Origin: Octodonta nipae
Taxonomy: Eukaryota > Arthropoda > Insecta > Coleoptera > Chrysomelidae
Direction of reading: 5' to 3'
Assembly: GCA_034190945.1 (NCBI GenBank)
Contig: CM067223.1
Span: 35,715,899-35,779,898 of the forward strand
DNA: 64,000 nucleotides
The position numbers and the translations under genes are program-made. Below, in pieces: positions 46,300 to 58,339 of the stretch. The notes beneath the pieces are model-generated. The model was not told the origin of the DNA. It did not search any database and saw only the letters and a list, made by a program, of their open reading frames with translations. Every line of letters starts with the position of its first letter. The stretch's first letter is position 1.

Positions 46300-47065
46300 T
46301 CTATGAGGAAGATTCAGCGGCAAGACCACTGCATGGTGGCGCCAATTTGTACAAGGGTACACTGGCCACCAACGTTTTAAGTTAAATATACATTAAACTA
46401 GTTCAATGGTTAAATGGTAATTTTTATTAAATACAACATTATTAATGTTTCCAATTAAATGTGTGAGGTGTTATATATTCGAAGGTAAAAATACAATGAA
46501 AGTTACATTTTCAAAGATCTATTTTACAAGCATTCACAATAATATTTATTAGACATTTTAATTTAAAAATTAGGATTAACGAAAATTGTGAGATGTCGTT
46601 AAATATTTAAAAATAGGCAATTTAATTCAGTTATATTATTACAGATATTATATATTTAGTGATTAGTTTAATAACATAGATAAATATAAGGAAAACGTAG
46701 ATTAAAATCATCAGCTAATAAAGTTTCTGTTACTTTTTTTAAGTACGATTTTTTCCTAAAATTTTTGCACTTCGTCATCCATATTTACAACTTTTTCTCA
46801 TGTTCTTGTCATTCCCTGGGTGTTATTAGTTTGCAATTCATTATTTCCTATTTGTTATGGTTTAAATTTATATCGTTTGCGTTTTTATAACTTTCATTTC
46901 ATTCAATTGAATTTAGGTTACAAAAATAGTGAAATTATTTATAGATGTCGCGTGATCCTAAGATTGACTTTAAAAACGTGCAGCCATGCATATGTTTCTA
47001 AATGTGGTGGCAATTGTTCCCTTGTATGCATTGATGCCACAATGCGATTGAGCTTCCACAAAATC
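46300..47065. repeat. Foldback/MITE-like element, copy 2 (long)
   Basis: The left end CTATGAGGAAGATTCA with GGTGGCGCCAATTTGTACAA resembles the inverse of the right end (TTCCCTTGTATGCATTGATG, CCACAATGCGATTGAGC, then CCACAAAATC). The same terminal blocks form copy 1 at 25719-25871. The interior (46390-46980) is AT-rich and has no gene. Confidence 0.55.
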
Positions 47066-47302
47066 TCCCACTTTGGTTAGGCCGATGTATGCGAGGTTGC
47101 AGAATTTGCACGGTATCTCATATACGCCCTAATCATCAAGGGGATTTTCTCTTTGGTTGGCGGTTTGATTTCTCCAATCTTTCCATGTGCCTTAAAAACT
47201 GTTCCTGATGTTTTGCTAGGAATTTACCAATAGCTCATACAAAAGATTCTTCCAATATAATTGATAAAAATAATTATTGACAATTAGAATACCAACAATG
47301 AA

Positions 47303-50300
47303 TCGATACTATTAAAAAATTGTAAGTTTTTCTGTTTGTTTGTTTGTTGGTTTGTTTGTTCGGGCATCACGTAACAACTACTGACCTGATTTTGCTGAAT
47401 GTTGTTTTTTGCAAATCCTATAGTTTGACTTAAAATCTGGTAGACATTTTATTTCCCTAAATTGACAGAAACGGTAGATATAGCGAAAAAACTTCTACGA
47501 TGCTGGGTAATACAATTACTCTATTGGTTCTACCGCACGCAACAAATACATATTAGAGACTTCCATTAGCTTAGGCTTTTATTCAAAATTCGGAATATGC
47601 CAATGTAACATGGTTTGATTTAAAAAAATCACTTGATATATCAGCCGTAATTTTATAGGGTGTTCTATATATAGGAAACTTAGTCCGGAGTAGAATGGGA
47701 TGTACTGAAAAAATCTAAAAAAAGTTATGCAAGGTGTACCATAAGTAGCTGCATATATGCAATGTGGTTGAAATAAGGGAGTTGAATTAGTTATACGGGG
47801 TGGTTCAAAAAAGTTATATTGAGTGGTCCATAAATAGTTGCATACACCAGGTGGAGTAAAATTATATTTATATAGGGTGGATAACAAAATAACATATTGA
47901 TTGGCTCATAAGGAGTTGCATATACAATATGGTTGAAATAAGGGTAGGATATACAGTGTGGATTAAATTTAAAAAAATGTTCTGTGAGCAGTTAGGATTT
48001 TTGAATTGTGTTCTTGAGTTATTAAAGTTATGAAATGGGTTGAAAAAATGTTGAAGAAATTGTTTATACCGGTTGGTTGAAATATGAGATCGAGTTGAAT
48101 TTTAGTTTATAGAGTGGTTAAAAAGATATTTTATATCCACAAGTAGTTGCATATATAGGATGGTTTAAATATGTAGCGGAGTATAATTACAGCTATACAT
48201 GTGTGTTTAAAAAGTTCTATAAAGCAATGTTATGATCTAGAAGCTTTTCCATTTACCGGATGGTTGAAATATAGGGTGGAGTAGAATTTTAAGGATATCG
48301 GGTGGTACAAAAATGTTATATTGGGTGACAAATAAGTAGTTGCATATACAAGGTGTTGACATATACGGTGTAGTAGAATTATAATTATACAGGGTGGGTA
48401 TTAAATAGTAGAAAAATTTTGTTACATAGCTATAACTATACAGGCAGGTACAATTAAGTTATACTGGGTGGCCGATAACTAATTGCATATTCAATTATTT
48501 GGTTGAAATAGAGTGTGGAATAGAATTACAGTTAAACAGGTTGGATAAAAATGTTTGAAGGATAGAACATGAGCTGTTGCATATATGAAATATCTGGAAC
48601 ATGGATCGAAGTAAAATTATAAATATACAGTGTGATTAAAACAAGGTTAGAAAAAGTTGAACATACGAGTGGTTGAAATATATGGTGGAAACAAATTATA
48701 CTTTCCAGGGTGTTATATAGTTGTCCATAAGTGTTTAAAAAATTTGGTGGTCCCTAACAGATGAACATACAAGGTGTTTGTAGAGTAAAATTATGGTTAT
48801 ACAGGATTGTTCAAACATAAGTTATGATGTACGACTGATTGGCAGCAGTATATAGAGGATGCTTTTAATGTAGATGGGAGTAGAATTATAGTTATACAAG
48901 GTAGTTTGTTACGTTATATTTTTGCCTTAGCTACTCAGTATAATTGAACGCGTTTAAGACCGGTCAAAATATTGCTTTTATTCGTCCGTTCTGTTAGCGA
49001 TCGATAACCTACTGATTGCGCGCCGATTTTGCCTTATTATTATATTTGGTTCTGATTTATTTTTGAAGGATGTTTGAATTCGACCTGTGGAGACGAAGTG
49101 ATTTATCGAATATTTCGTGTTTGGCATTGTGTGTTACTTATCAGTTGTCATTGTCGTCGACAAGGCGGGAAGGCTGTGCGTGTAGAAAATTGTGTGAGGT
49201 TAACTAGAGAAGTCGTGCAGTTGCTTTTAAGGGATTTTCCACTAGTATACTGGCTTTTGATAAGCCATCCGAGTTCGGGAGTTATATGGAAATCCCTACA
49301 TTGTATTCCAGCATATTGTGGTACTGTTGTTAGTTGCTGGAATACTTCTCTCATTGAGGATTTGAAAACTTCTGTTGTTGCGTCATTCTTCAGTGTGGTC
49401 ATGGTATTTGGGGCCACCCTCACAATGAAACCTTTGGTATAAGAACTCCTTGGTTGATAGGGTAAGTGATTTTTGTTTGTTCACTAGCCGATTTCTCGTA
49501 TTCTCAGACTATTGATAAATATTTTCTTTTTTTTTAGGGTTCTTGTTCTTTCTTCTGGTTCTACTTCTTTTTCTACTGTTGTCGTATTTCTTCCATTTGT
49601 TTTTGTTTCTACGTGCTGCGTTCCTGTTTTTGTTCTCCATCCAGTGAGATTGGGGTTATATTTTGCTGTTCTATTACGACACTAGAACACAGACCTGGTT
49701 TGGCATTATGGTATCATGCCGATCATGGACTTAGCATGCAGATGAACTAGTTGATGGTGCATACATGAACACTGTATTACAACATGTAGGTATTTCTATC
49801 ATCAGAGTTCCAGTGGTGGAGTGAGCACAAGGGACTCTAACTTCAGCTTCAACTCTGGTTTCAGATAAGTGACAATTTGTGTATCTGGTTACTGTTTCAT
49901 TATCAGTTACTTTTACAATAATAATATAAACTTTAATATTTGATTTGAAATGATTAAAATGGAATTTGTTAACCGAAAGTAAAGACCATTAGCCTACTAT
50001 CGGGTTTATTATTATATTTTGGAACTGTGGCTTATTATTCCCTTTTTTACTACATTCATTTATGTATATCTAGATATTAGAAATTTAACGCCCCAATTTA
50101 GCAAAAATTACTACAGCAGATATTTTAGGACGGGTAGGTGTCCCCGTTTACGTGTATTTAGAAGGTATAGGGGAATCTACCTGGCGCCCTTATTTTCTCT
50201 CTTTATTTATATCCGCCAAGCAAAATCTGGCATATACGTTCAAATAAAACGAAGCCCCCCCGTCTTCACTGAGACTACCGGACATACCTTCTTCTGACAT

Positions 50301-50990
50301 TAGCATAACTAGGTAAGGTAGAAATTTGGCGTCACGTAACATTTTGGTGTGGCATTTTAGCACCAACTTGTGGCGTGGCAAGTTAAAAAAATGGTTGAAA
50401 TTTGTTATATAGGGTGGCCAAAAAGCAGTTGCAGTTTGGGTGAGTGTTTAAATAAACGTGTATTAGGGTGCCAAACTGTGTTTTTACATTTGTAACAGAC
50501 CAAGGGTTCCACAGGCATTTCCATTAGGGTGGATCGAAAAGTTTTAAAAAGTTCTTACATAGGGCATGAACAGTTGCATTCTACTATATGGAATATCTGA
50601 AAAATGGGGGCTAAGCAATATTATAGTTTTAGAGTGTGATTAACACAATGTTAGAAAAAAATCGCGGATAAAGGGTGATGAAAATATAGTGTGGAGCAAA
50701 ATTGCACTTTACAAGGTGACTCATAAAATATCAGAAATAATTGTTATATAGCGTAGACGATAAGCAATTGCATAACTGAAATTTAGGGTGGGGTATATTT
50801 ATAAGAAGGTGTTAAAAAAACTTATATTGGGTGACCAATAGCAGCATATACAGGATGTTGCACTATAGGGTGACGTAGAATTACAGTTATACAAGGTTAT
50901 TCAAAAAAATGTCGAATAAATTTTTTATATAAATAAAATAATATAATAAAAATTGGAAAAATTGTTATATAGGCTAACCCATATGTTTCT
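47303..50990 (+). mobile_element. Non-autonomous Helitron (copy D), 3' truncated and interrupted
   Basis: It starts TCGATACTATTAAAAAATTG at 47303 preceded by A. A GTTT run (47334-47362) and CACGTAACAACTACTGACC follow, as in copy B. The minisatellite body runs to 48906, is interrupted by a solo LTR, and resumes at about 50385-50990 (GTTATATAGGGTGGCC, AAGCAGTTGCAG). The CTAG end is absent, so the 3' end is lost. It has no Rep/helicase gene. Confidence 0.8.
48907..50380. repeat. Solo LTR of 1474 bp nested in Helitron D
   Basis: It starts TGTTACGTTATA and ends GGCGTGGCA, giving TG...CA with related ends TGTTACG/CGTGGCA. Exact 4-bp flanks AGTT lie at 48903-48906 and 50381-50384. Removing it restores the Helitron array on both sides, which supports the borders. 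The open frames inside (49074-49442 plus, 49148-49423 minus) overlap each other and resemble no protein I know. Confidence 0.72.
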
Positions 50991-52499
50991 TAAGATATTT
51001 CTTTTTGCAAAGACTTGTACATTCGGCTAGTTTGTTATGAAATTTGACCAAATAAAAATAATTAACTAAGTTTCCATGTAGTTCGTTGGAAAAAATTATA
51101 ATTTGAGTTATGAACTGGCACGTACTTCATGCATTAATTACGACAATTTGACATTACCGTAAAATAATTCCGATGCTTATAATTGTTGTTATGTTAAACG
51201 AATGCTTCAGCTTTAGTAAGTGAATGACTATTTATTGAATAATGCTGTTCATGTCAGGAATATCAGATGTAATGCGAGTTATGTGAAAAATTACTTAATA
51301 CCAACGATATTATTATGAAATTGAAAGTTATTTACATATTATTGAGAGTTAACTTATTCAGAAGATGCTTCTCCATTATCATGTCATATCACTTAAAGCG
51401 TAATGTTATTCCACTAAAAATTGTGGCGTTCCATTAAAGGTATTGTGATGCAATTTCAAGCTGAGAGAGCGACATGTGGGTTTTATGACGGATTATTGAA
51501 TACCAGTTAAAATAAAGACGGGTTAATTTGATCAGTTATTTAAATATTCTGGTGAAATTTCTGGTTTATTTATTTATGGGAATTTTTATAAAGTGAATCA
51601 AGTCGTTATATCATCAGTTACTGAATGTTGATGTAGTTATTTGAAATGAAAATAGTTCTAAAATTAAAAACAAATATAGTCTTCACAAGATTGAGTAATA
51701 ATAATATTACGAGGGCAACAATTTAATAATGAAGACATTTGTTATTCATACAAAATTAGGACTTCATGCAATTAAGTAAATAGGATATAGATTCGCTATC
51801 AACAAATAAATTAATTGGACAAAAGTATTATTAGTATTGAGCTGGTCTGATGACGGTTCTTCAAATGGATCGATATTCATAAAGATGGAACTTGTTAACT
51901 ATTATGTCTCCTAGCCAGTTTACATGTCAGTAACACTTCGGTATCGCATAAAAACCATTTATTGTGTTAAAAGTTTCACGTGTAATTAAACAAAACAAAT
52001 AGTTGTTTGCTTGTTTAGTTTTGTTAGTACTGGAGTCTTCGATTAGTATGAATAATAGACAGTAATGTTGCTGAAAGCACTACTCCTACATTACAGAATC
52101 ATCAATATTCTAAAACAAGTAACATAAAAATATTATAAATGTGGGCACTGGGTATTTTTATTTTTGTTTCATCCACCTATCATACAACCTATAACCAATC
52201 ATTCTTTTCTAAACCAAACAAAAATATATGTAATTACAATATTATGTCTAAAGTTCTAGAGGATGTCATTTGTAGCAAAGGAATCAAATACTTATTGTTT
52301 AAGATTTGAGGTATTATGAAACAAAATATCTTGAAAATAACCGCCACTTTTTTGCTGGTACACGCATGCTCTGTGGACAAAATTTGTAATAACATTATTT
52401 TAAATATGTGGCGGCGTTTCATTGATACAGTGTCAAATTTCGGCTTTTATCGCCTCAGTGTATAAGCCTTGAAATAACCCCAGAAGGTATTGCATGAGA
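50991..52499. other. AT-rich stretch, no gene recognised
   Basis: No coding frame, element end or structured RNA could be supported. Confidence 0.45.
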
Positions 52500-52537
52500 G
52501 ATAACTATCACACAATATACAAAACAGTATTTATATA

Positions 52538-54629
52538 CAGGATGATCAGTATGGGGATTTCGGAAACTAGCGGAGATAGAGCAATAGTTAAATTGGGAAA
52601 GATTTGCAGGTTTACTGGCCCAATTTAATGACACTTTCGGATTTTTGTAAAAAGTCATGGCTTACTAGATATTTTGAAAAAACTAAATTCTATCCATTTA
52701 GTGAAATCCCTCTAGCTCCTTTGTTTTTGATTTTATAGAAAGTGTAAATATCAAAATTGAAGGGAATTGTATCTCGAATGTGATTGTCATGTCGTCATTT
52801 GCGTGACAGCTCTCGTTTTCGAGATATGACAAAAACTATCTTTTATGAATGGAAACCATAGTTGGCTATGACCTCAACAAATCAAAACATTTTTAGAGCT
52901 TTTCAACGATATAATATTCGATATAATTAATCATAAAAATAACGGAGTTATGGGTGCTTTTCTCTCGTATTTTCACTTTTAACGTAGATAGCCATGAAAA
53001 AGGTTGTTTTCACTTTGACGATTCCTCATTTGAGAGTAATTCCATTAGTAGTGCTGAACTGCCAGTCGATATTGACAAGTTTTCGTGATAAAATGGAATA
53101 TTCTAACGAAGAAAACTGAATATGGTGGAATTTTATATCATATGCCATAAAAATTCAGTTCGTGCAGCTGAGGAATACTTTCATAGATATTTTTATCGTC
53201 GTCAACGTGCTCTATGTACATTTAAGGGGCTTTACGATAGTTTACGCAGATATGGATCTTTTACAAAACCACCAAAGGAACGTAATCAAATTAACGAAGC
53301 AGCACAAATAAACGTTTTGGCAATGGTAAATCAAAATCCACCTATATCAACTCGTGAGATTGCGGCAGAAGCTGTCACATCTCAACGAACTGTAGTTAAG
53401 GTGCTGAGAGCGCACAAGTTCTACCCGTACAAACTTTCAGTTTCTCAAACGTTGCATGCTGGTGACGAACATCGACGTATTTTGTTTTGTACATGGTTTA
53501 GAGACATGTGCCTTGACAATCCAGTTTCCATTAAAGGTTTAGGGTCAGATGAAACTAAATTTACTAACTGCGGTATGTTCACTAGACACAATGAGTATAT
53601 CTGGGTTAAAGAAAACCCTTTCCATGTAGGACAAAGACGACCCCAGATAAAAGTTGGTTTTAATGTTTGGTGTGGTATCATAGGGTCTACTATTCTGGGG
53701 CCTTTTATCTATGACGAATCACTTACTGGGGAGCGCTACTTGCATTTCTTGCAATACACTTTTCTAGACATGTTGCATAATTTGAATTTGAGAACTCGTT
53801 TAAAAATTGGGTGGTTCCAACATAATGGAGCACCTGCTAATAACTCGTTATTAGTAACTTATATACTTCTATTTATGGGGAGCGCTAAAAACAAAGTATA
53901 CAAAAGAAAGTATGAGACAGTTGGTGACCTAAGGGAGGCGGTATTACAAGCAATTGAAGAAATTGATAGGCGGTCTGTGAGGAAAAAGGTAATGTCAATC
54001 TTAAAAAAGATGCAATTTTTGTCTAAATAACAATGGTGGACTTCTCGAACATAAATTGTAACCATTATTATGTATTTTAATTTCTTAAGTTTTTAGTAAG
54101 TACCTACTTATTTAGTTTTTTCGTTATATCTGATATACCTAATAAAAAACCGTTCAATGTTTTTTGGAATAGTTATTAATAAATTATTTAATGGCTAACT
54201 ACGTTAAAAGTGAAAATTATGAATAACTATATCGAGTATTGTCGTTGAAAAGCTCTAAAAACGTCTGATTTTTTGAAGTCATTGCCAAATATGGTTTCCA
54301 TTCAAAAAAAGATAAGTTTATGTCATATCTCGAAAACGAGAGGTGTCACGCAAACGAGGACATGACTATCATATTTGGGATACAATTCCCTTCAATTTTG
54401 ATAATTACACTTTCTATAAAATCAAAAACAAATGAGCTAGAGGGATTTCACTAAATGGATAGAATTTAGTTTTTTCAAAATATCTAGTAAGCCATAACTT
54501 TTTACAAAAATCCGAAAGTGTCATTGAATTGGGCCAGTAAAACTGCAAATCTTTCCCAATTTAACCATTGCTCTATATCTCCGCTAGTTTCCGAGATCCC
54601 CATACTGATCATTAAAAAAACTCACCCTG
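52538..54629 (+). mobile_element. Mariner-type element with terminal inverted repeats of about 450 bp
   Basis: 52538-52985 is matched by the reverse complement of about 54190-54629. The outer ends are CAGGATGATCAG and, inverted, CAGGGTGAGTT then ATGATCAGTATGGGGAT. The inner match includes CTCGTTTTCGAGATATGACA and GAGCTTTTCAACGATA. TA flanks are present (52536-52537 and 54630-54631). The length is 2092 bp. It encodes one defective transposase in sense orientation. Its ends and protein differ from those of 37021-39007, so it is a separate family within the same superfamily. Confidence 0.9.
53122..54030 (+). pseudogene. Mariner-type transposase with deletion of the third catalytic site
   Basis: An open frame of 302 codons. 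Residues 1-100 hold two helix-turn-helix-like segments (IICHKNSVRAAEEYFHRYF, then PPISTREIAAEAVTSQRTVV). The first catalytic aspartate is in GLGSDETKFTNCG. VGFNVWCGIIGSTILGPF and SLTGERYLHFLQ follow. The second catalytic site reads WFQHNGAPANNS, where the family has HDGAP, an Asp-to-Asn change. About 45 residues including the SPDL-PLDFFLW third site are missing in frame: YILLF joins directly to MGSAKNKVYK. A start codon 29 nt upstream (53093) is one base out of frame, so the native N-terminus was longer. It is open, but cannot be catalytic. Confidence 0.88.
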
Positions 54630-54631
54630 TA

Positions 54632-54790
54632 TAAGAGTACTGTTAATCAATTTGTAGATATCTCTTTCTGTCAGAATAACTGTAAGGAAGAATTTTTGTA
54701 CGGATAGCCAGTAATCTGTGCAATTTTGCGAAATTGCATTGCTACACTTTTTTCTTGATTTAGAATTTTCAAATACTTATCTGTTGCAAC
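54632..54790 (-). repeat. Repeat H, copy 3, adjoining the second mariner-type element
   Basis: On the minus strand it reads through GCAACAGATAAGTATTTGAA, the peptide FRKIAQITGYPYKNSS and GAGATATCTACAAATTG to the TA at the element border. The open frame continues upstream on the minus strand to 54925, giving 84 codons, the longest reading of repeat H in the window. The other side of the element (52500-52537, inverted) matches the sequence after 39008 (TGTTTTGTATATTGTGT). Confidence 0.7.
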
Positions 54791-55147
54791 TAAATCCCTA
54801 AAGAACAGGAAAAATAATCCAAGACCTCGTTGTTCGAAAACAAAGTTTTCTTTTGAAAGCGTTAAATAACCTCGAGTACCTAAAGAGAGATGCGTAATGG
54901 GCACTCTAACAGTTGGTTTAGTCAACAGCGTAACCTGGCATTAAAATCAAAACTATTAGACTGTTGGTAGCAATGCTCAGTTGGCAGCGAAATTTTAATC
55001 TCGAACCCAAGGAAAAAAGTCTCGAAACCCGTGTTCGCAGCAGTAGTAGCGCAGTAGTAATGTAGAAGAGAATTGTAAATGATGTTTTCGTGAAGCACAG
55101 TTTGGAGTTTTCTGAATGATACTTGTGGCATATTTTTCAATGTCTAA
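54791..55147. other. Probably more of repeat H; otherwise nothing recognised
   Basis: The minus-strand frame of repeat H continues to 54925 (LGTRGYLTLSKENFVFEQRG). Beyond that no feature is supported. Confidence 0.35.
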
Positions 55148-56323
55148 GTGCTTCTTGGGAAATAACACCACAGTTTAAAGAAAAAACATTGCTATATATT
55201 CCAAACGTTTCGGGGTCTAAATCAGACCCCGTTGTCAATGGTTAAGAAACTACGGATTAAAAAGGCACAATTCTAAGATGTAAATCAAAATAATTGACAA
55301 TGTGTATTATTTGATTTTTGACGTAACTATGAGAATTTTATTTGTAATATACAGGGTAGCACAGAAATTTCTAAAGATCATATAATCATAAAGGTCCTTT
55401 CAAATTGGAAGAATTTGAAAGAGAGAATTTTATGTGGCGCTCCTAGGTGCGACTTTGTTATAAGTTAGTGCATTCGCCAAAAATGCGACTAAACATCTTT
55501 GTTGATTCAGTGATCCCATTAAAATCATAAAGGAAAACCTAGGAAAAACCTGATGAACTATCCCGATATTGGGTTGTTCACAAGGACATGACCATTAACA
55601 ATTTCTTCCTTAATAATCGGCAACCAGGAATGACTGAATTCTACGGAGGTAGGAGCAATACAATCGTTTTCATTTAACAAAACTAAAGCAGACTCTTTTA
55701 GTCTTCTTTTGGTGTTGTGTTCTTCTTTGTGAAATATAACTGAATTTTCAAACTGTATTTTATGACCAAGGTCCCAAGCATGTTCACAAATTTTGGATTT
55801 TTCAAATTGTCGTTTTTTTATGTAATTTTTGTGTCTTTCAGAAAGACTATAAAGAGTGGGGAACAGATATAATATCAAAACATCATTTAAGACAAGAAAT
55901 ACACTAAAATCAATTATATCAAAAACCAAACCAAATAACACAACCCAAAATACAAAAAATTGCATTTATAAAATCCCAGGTTTTCCTTTATGATTTTAAT
56001 GGGATCACTGAATCAACAAAGTTCTTTGGTCGCATTTTTCGCGAATGCACTTAGGAGCGCCACATAAAATTCTAAAGATCTCCCTTTCAAATTGGAAGAA
56101 CTTTATGATTATATGATCTTTAGAAATTTCTGTGCTACCCTGTATATTACTAATAAAATTCTCTTAGTTACGTCAAAAATCAAATAATACACATTGTCAA
56201 ATATTTTAATTTACATCTTAGTAGTTTCGTAACCATTGACAACGGGGTCTGATCTAGACCCGGAAATGTTTGGAATATACAGCAATTTTCTTTAAACTCT
56301 GGTATTATTTCCCAAGAAGCACT
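55148..56323 (-). mobile_element. Penelope-like element remnant with inverted terminal repeats
   Basis: Arms 55148-55548 and 55972-56323 are inverted copies of each other, sharing TGCTTCTTGGGAAATAA, CAGACCCCGTTGTCAATGGT, ATTATTTGATTTTTGACGTA and GTTGATTCAGTGATCCCATT. Between them lies a minus-strand GIY-YIG coding segment. Partial terminal repeats in direct or inverted arrangement are characteristic of Penelope-like elements. Within each arm is also a CAGGGTAGCACAGAAATTTC block flanked by TA, like a mariner-type end. Confidence 0.68.
55558..55965 (-). pseudogene. Penelope-like GIY-YIG endonuclease C-terminal fragment
   Basis: From about residue 44 of the open frame the peptide reads KKRQFEKSKICEHAWDLGH, FENSVIFHKEEHNTKRRLKE, then SALVLLNENDCIAP and WLPIIKEE. 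This is the conserved tail of the Penelope GIY-YIG domain: S-I-C-EHA, a G-H-W/F-pair, E-RRLKE, and a closing S-W-P segment. The first 40 or so residues are hydrophobic, encoded by AT-rich DNA, and not part of the family. The catalytic GIY-YIG tyrosines and the RT domain are absent. The enzyme would nick target DNA in an intact element. Confidence 0.72.
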
Positions 56324-58339
56324 TAGACACAGTTTGGAGATTGCGTATCTAAAACGATGCAGTTTTAATGGCAGTTTTATTAGAGTTTGGTTTTCAACTA
56401 AGGTCGTAAAGCATTTTGAGAGTGTAGACCGATGAGAGAAACAGTGTATTTCGAAATAGTATATCGGCGCATTAGTTCAGAGAATTGTAAGAGTTCTTGG
56501 AAGCAACGTTAGTAATACCTTGCTAATTAATTTGGATAAAAGCTCGTTTAGTTCACACATCATTGTTCTTAAAGCATCGTTAAAGTAGGACAATTGTCAG
56601 AATAAATGTGATGAAAACTCATAAAGCTTTTGTAAGTAGAATTTTCTTGGAATACAAAATTGTAAATGGTTTTAATCTGCATATTGTAGTTTTTGAACAT
56701 GCGAAGGGACTAAAACAGTAGTTCACCTGTGCATGGTCCTCAAGAGCCGAAAAACTACCTATTGGTCTCCATTCCTCAATAATCTCTTCGAAATTACCTA
56801 GTTTACTTAATCTTTTTAAGAAATGAATTTCTGGAATGGGAAATCAACAATTGTTACTTTGAATAATGTAGATTTAAAAATTTTGTAAAAGTAGTTGATT
56901 AATAAAGGCATGGTAATTTTTTCAAAGTGTTTTGAGCACTATTTTTAACTCGAAATGAAAATTTTAAATATGTTAGTAGATTTCTGAGTTTGTGAATATT
57001 TTTCTATAAATTTTTCTGATCTTTAAAGATATAATTTTTAATTTATAACAGTTTTTGACAAAATTCTGAAAAACAAAACATTGCTGAAATTTCTACTAAA
57101 CTGTTTCTCGTTGTTGCAGATTGTCTGGGAATCATTCGAAGATTTTGTAAAAACTGTTTTCTTAGTATGCAGAGTCAAAAAAACCTCACCTATAATTTTC
57201 GGAGATAGCTAAATGATATTTGTAAAAAAGTTACTTGTAGCCTCGTTTAATAATTATGACTCGAAAACAGTTTAAAAATTACAGTATGCGATAATTTCAA
57301 ATAGCCGGTCTCATTTTATTTAACTGCCTTCAGAATGCAAACTGACGACTGAACAAACTTAATTCATACCAAAAGTTCATAGCAGCACTCAAGTTATCCG
57401 TAAATACCACTCAAGAACAAAGTTAATAGTTGTATTCTATTTCTCTAGGGACATTCTTTTGGAAACTTCCATGATGGAAAGCATTCTACGCTTGTAAACA
57501 TATCGTGACTGAAGATGAATCAAACTGCTTGAAGAAATCGTCAATAAATCAATTCAATTGGGATTGTTTCGTGAGAAGGATCATTTTGTCTCAAGTCGAG
57601 TTTCTTACACTGCAAAAATTATAAGTTTCAGATTCCACATATAAAATAGTAGTGAACTTAAGGTGATAGCAAAGTAATATATAAAAGACTTTTTTTAGAA
57701 TGTTAAATTGGTAATTTTGTAAATATCTTTCAATGTATATGTGTTTTGGAAGTTCTTGTATTCATTTGCAGTTTTCTGCTACTGTCTCTTTCGAAACCGT
57801 TTTAGTCAGCTTAAAATGATCAAGGCCAATTTTTCCACAGTCACAGTGAATATGCAAATAATAATCTGCTTAAAAGAAGTAACAATTCTTTCCCTCATTT
57901 ATTGGATATTTTAGTATTGTTATATAGGAGGATTAAGACCAAGAGCCGTGACAAACTATCTGAAGCGTATATCAGAGTCGCAAAATCATAACGAAATTGA
58001 GAACCTCTTTAGCAAGAGTGGTAGAAAAATTGGTAGGAAACTCCAATTTCCATCATGGAAATGAAAAGTATGGACAATGTTAAACACAGATATGATGTTG
58101 AAAAGGAATTTGACTAATAATTTTCACACACAATTTTATGGTTAAATTATTTATTCAATTTGAAATCATATATCTGAGGTTGGGAGAAAAAAATAGTATG
58201 TTCTTTTGCGTTGAATTTTGGCTTATGAATTTGATTTTCCGATTTATTTCATTAGGGATAAGTTTCAAATTTGTCCCATATTAAAAATAACTTAATCGTA
58301 AAATTGGGTCAATTCTCAAGAAACTGAATTTATATCCTT
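56324..58339. other. No gene recognised
   Basis: AT-rich sequence with no supported gene or element end. Confidence 0.45.

Noticed and set aside
49074..49442. 122-codon plus-strand frame and a 91-codon minus-strand frame overlapping it
   Set aside because: Both lie inside the solo LTR at 48907-50380; neither shows a recognisable motif, so neither is called a gene.
54960..55030. Possible tRNA-like segment with CTCGAACCC
   Set aside because: No acceptor, D or anticodon stems could be paired around it.
55200..56270. Hammerhead-like hairpin in the Penelope-like terminal repeats (GGGGTCT...AGACCCC then GAAAC)
   Set aside because: The CTGATGA core is not intact (TTGACAA stands in its place) and no proper cleavage triplet or stem III could be drawn. 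It may be a decayed ribozyme but is not supported as one.
57450..58060. Inverted short match between ATTCCATGATGG-type sequences
   Set aside because: Only about 17 nt match over 600 nt of spacing, which is expected by chance in this composition.
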